Source: Mangrovibacterium lignilyticum (lineage in GTDB: Bacteria > Bacteroidota > Bacteroidia > Bacteroidales > Prolixibacteraceae). Taken from it: a stretch of 64,000 bases of DNA. The position numbers and the translations under genes are program-made. Every line of letters begins with the position of its first letter. Position 1 is the first letter of the stretch. The notes under the pieces are model-generated. The model was not told the origin of the DNA and did not search any database. It was given only the letters and a program-made list of their open reading frames with translations. Of this stretch, positions 63,101 to 64,000 are shown piece by piece. The DNA lies in assembly GCF_010882175.1 (NCBI RefSeq), contig NZ_WKLH01000004.1:11425-75424 (forward strand), read 5' to 3'.

Positions 63101-63575
63101 TGTTTTGAATGACTATTACCTGGCCGATCTGGATAGTTACACTTCGGGAACACTGGTTTATCCGATGAGTGGATTAACAGTTGGAGAGCATACCCTGACT
63201 ATAAAAGTTTGGGATGTGATGAATAACTCAACTGAAGTAACGGTTCATTTTGTTGTTAGTGAGGATTTACAGATTGACGATGTCATTTGTTATCCCAATC
63301 CAATGTCGGAATACACCCGGTTTAAAATTATTCACAACCGACCGGGAGAAGTTTTCGATGCCCAAATCGAATTTTTTGATTCGCGAGGAAGTATCATAGA
63401 TATTCTGAAAGAGAAGTTAATTTCGGAGGGAACAGAAACCGAGCCGGTCTTGTGGCAGCTTTCAGACAGACAGGTACTTGTTCGAAGTGGTTCGTGTTAT
63501 TACAGGGTTGTTATGACCGGTTCAGATGGCACTTCTTCCAGTAAATCTGGAGTCTTGATTATTTTGAGAAGATAA
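60111..63575 (+). CDS. porU: PorU, type IX secretion sortase
   Basis: About 1154 residues from the ATG at 60111 (MRKTLLPIILLLLCINLLG signal). The central C25 gingipain-like domain has catalytic H668 in YTGHANET and C702 in VTATCEFSRFDG. The C-terminal ~90 residues are themselves a T9SS-type domain (CYPNPMSEYTRFKI, FFDSRGSIIDIL). PorU sits at the outer membrane with PorV, cuts the sorting domain off arriving proteins and joins them to A-LPS. It should process the repeat protein and S8 protease of this window. porV follows 94 bp downstream with its own promoter. Confidence 0.95.
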   Translation: MRKTLLPIILLLLCINLLGICPLFGSLPQDRAMTGLSLADQTTPERFSAAVQTRNGIADWVSSSVLASGKWVKVKAEKRGIYKISFNTLRSWGFNEPASVCLYGNGGYMLSKLNSDPTIDDLQQNPVWYGKDASNADCLFFYSSGTVEWTYYKSVDAFKHIGNDYSDVTYFYLSDQGTPMEVPELPEETSSYTDNVTTFLDYQLYEVDQENLIQSGRRWFGDRFQNGQSRQYSFTVNNPVTSEPFNIYTETAGRSSQSSSFSVYYNGALRASVGMVAVDTSDPIGQYANVGQVRTLVSNPDVSSVLGFDYGASNSSAVGWLDYIELNAYRYLEMDGSVLNFRVPQSVGVGKVSRFNLSNASDNLQIWDVTDYLSPKTVSYTNQTALTQFTLITDYLREFVAFYPNGTIPEAEKVEDISTQNLHQMDIPDMIIISHPDFLSSAEELASFHFEKDQMQIAIVEPEQIYNEFSSGMPDVAGIRNFLRFCYNKSTDESGRLKYVLFLGDGSYDNKNILGEGLNFIPTYQSENSLLPTASFVSDDFFVLLDPEEGEYNGLIDLGVGRIPAKTEEEAQVVINKIKNYVSSAALGEWRNVICFIADDEDSNAHVSQADRLATIVNTDMQAVATSKIYFDAFTEQSTPAGDQYPEVTTAINSRVKDGVLVLNYTGHANETALAAEKVLGVQDIDEWTNYNKLPVFVTATCEFSRFDGEEQSGGEHILFNPNGGGVALFSTTRVVYSNPNFVLNSEFYNQLFKRDADGNYLRMGDVMKQTKNAVSTGINKRNFMFLGDPALRLAIPKYNVVTRTINGVDPAMLIEPIGALSKVVVTGEVVDGDGILMSDFNGELVPVVYDKEMTAETLGNAGQTPFEYNVRNNRIYSGVSSVKNGQFEFTFIVPKDISYAVGTGKILYYASNDSIDAHGANSEFIIGGNSGNEVSDMEGPKMELYLNNPTFQSGDQVGINSLLYLNLTDESGINTLGTGIGHDITAVLDGDYSNVIVLNDYYLADLDSYTSGTLVYPMSGLTVGEHTLTIKVWDVMNNSTEVTVHFVVSEDLQIDDVICYPNPMSEYTRFKIIHNRPGEVFDAQIEFFDSRGSIIDILKEKLISEGTETEPVLWQLSDRQVLVRSGSCYYRVVMTGSDGTSSSKSGVLIILRR

Positions 63576-63645
63576 GCGTTGAGATTATACTTTTTAGGGA
63601 CAAATTTCGTTTCATAAGTTAAAAGTCCGATTTAATTCAAAAATA

Positions 63646-63653
63646 TATCTTTG
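63646..63653 (+). promoter_or_regulatory. -7 box of porV
   Basis: TATCTTTG matches TAnnTTTG and lies 16 bp upstream of the porV ATG, so porV can be transcribed separately from porU. Confidence 0.6.
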
Positions 63654-63669
63654 CAGCACAATCTATAAA

Positions 63670-64000
63670 ATGAAAAAAATGAGAGGTCAATTGGTGTTGA
63701 CGATACTTGTGGTGGCCCTTTTGTTAGGTACCGGCAGGTCTTTCGCTCAAAGTTCTACATCAGGGTCGAATGTGGTTTCGACAGCTGTTCCGTTTTTAAC
63801 AATTGCTCCCGACTCCCGGGCCGGTGCAATGGGGGATGCAGGTGTTGCAACTTCACCCGATATGAATTCGCAGCACTGGAACCCCGCGAAATATGCATTT
63901 ATCGAAACAGATTTGGGAGTAGCCTTGTCATATTCTCCCTGGTTAAGAAACCTGGTCGACGATATTAATCTTGCTTATTTGTCTGCTTTTAAGCGCATTG
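63670..64000 (+). CDS. porV: PorV, T9SS outer-membrane shuttle protein (5' part)
   Basis: The first 110 residues are in the window; the gene continues beyond it. A signal peptide (about 1-27, cut after SFAQ) is followed by the PorV hallmark TAVPFLTIAPDSRAGAMGDAGVATSPD and HWNPAKYAF, the start of a FadL-like beta-barrel. PorV receives secreted proteins from the SprA translocon and carries them to PorU. Order porU-porV with gldJ nearby is conserved in Bacteroidota. Confidence 0.93.
   Translation, partial: MKKMRGQLVLTILVVALLLGTGRSFAQSSTSGSNVVSTAVPFLTIAPDSRAGAMGDAGVATSPDMNSQHWNPAKYAFIETDLGVALSYSPWLRNLVDDINLAYLSAFKRI

Overview
The window looks like chromosomal DNA from a Bacteroidota bacterium of the Bacteroidia type, possibly Marinilabiliales; the order is inferred only from overall gene content. 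The main evidence is a type IX secretion (T9SS) locus (gldJ-like gene, porU, porV), proteins ending in T9SS sorting domains, repeated promoters of the Bacteroidota form TTTG-N(17-23)-TAnnTTTG, few recognisable Shine-Dalgarno sequences, and families typical of the phylum (DUF5916, DUF1343/NamZ, DUF5522, LytS/LytTR pairs, fused OtsAB). I see no insertion sequence, prophage, CRISPR array or rRNA. The region reads as ordinary chromosome with a few unusual regulatory and fusion features.

Layout. 1-2.6 kb: 3' end of a giant repeat protein secreted by T9SS, terminators, a tRNA-Met(CAT) and a START-like protein. 2.6-6.5 kb: an overlapping envelope operon (LptF/LptG permease, GT4 and GT2 glycosyltransferases). 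6.5-8.0 kb: ribBA and a small DUF5522 gene. 8.2-11.7 kb: a nickel-pincer cofactor operon larE-larC-larB plus a putative metal transporter, with no larA beside it. 11.8-21.2 kb: DUF5916 outer-membrane protein, methyltransferase, malic enzyme, HAD phosphatase, secreted TPR protein, an NAD(P)H oxidoreductase and an AraC regulator. 21.3-28.6 kb: a six-gene efflux operon (TolC, MacA-like adaptor, ABC ATPase, MacB-like permease, MsrQ-like haem membrane protein, LytS kinase, then LytTR regulator as the seventh gene). 28.65-28.95 kb: an array of 14 exactly phased 21-bp units before fmt.

29-37 kb: fmt, a LysM glucosaminidase, cdd, a pseudouridine synthase, panB, dnaK, and a divergent oxyR-dps pair. 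37-41.3 kb: divergent GH15 hydrolase and otsAB (trehalose breakdown and synthesis). 41.4-47.6 kb: MORN-repeat protein, secreted subtilisin-like protease, xseAB and a DEAD-box helicase. 47.7-52.5 kb: small HTH-like protein and a divergent pair, a NagZ-AmiE-like fusion and NamZ, which together could take peptidoglycan apart from its ends. 52.6-58.4 kb: beta-helix lipoprotein, secreted endonuclease/phosphatase, CCA-adding enzyme, thioredoxin and murF. 58.4-64 kb: gldJ-like lipoprotein facing porU and porV, the T9SS sortase and its shuttle, which would process the secreted proteins at 3-1688 and 42278-43915.

Most notable is the efflux island. Its promoter carries imperfect direct repeats with a CCCAAA core about 21-24 bp apart just upstream of the -33 box. 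Immediately after its LytTR regulator gene lies a 14-unit array with a related TCCCCAATG core on the same strand and exactly 21-bp spacing. This matches the two-helical-turn spacing used by LytTR-domain proteins, so a multi-site operator is the leading inference, but it is untested.
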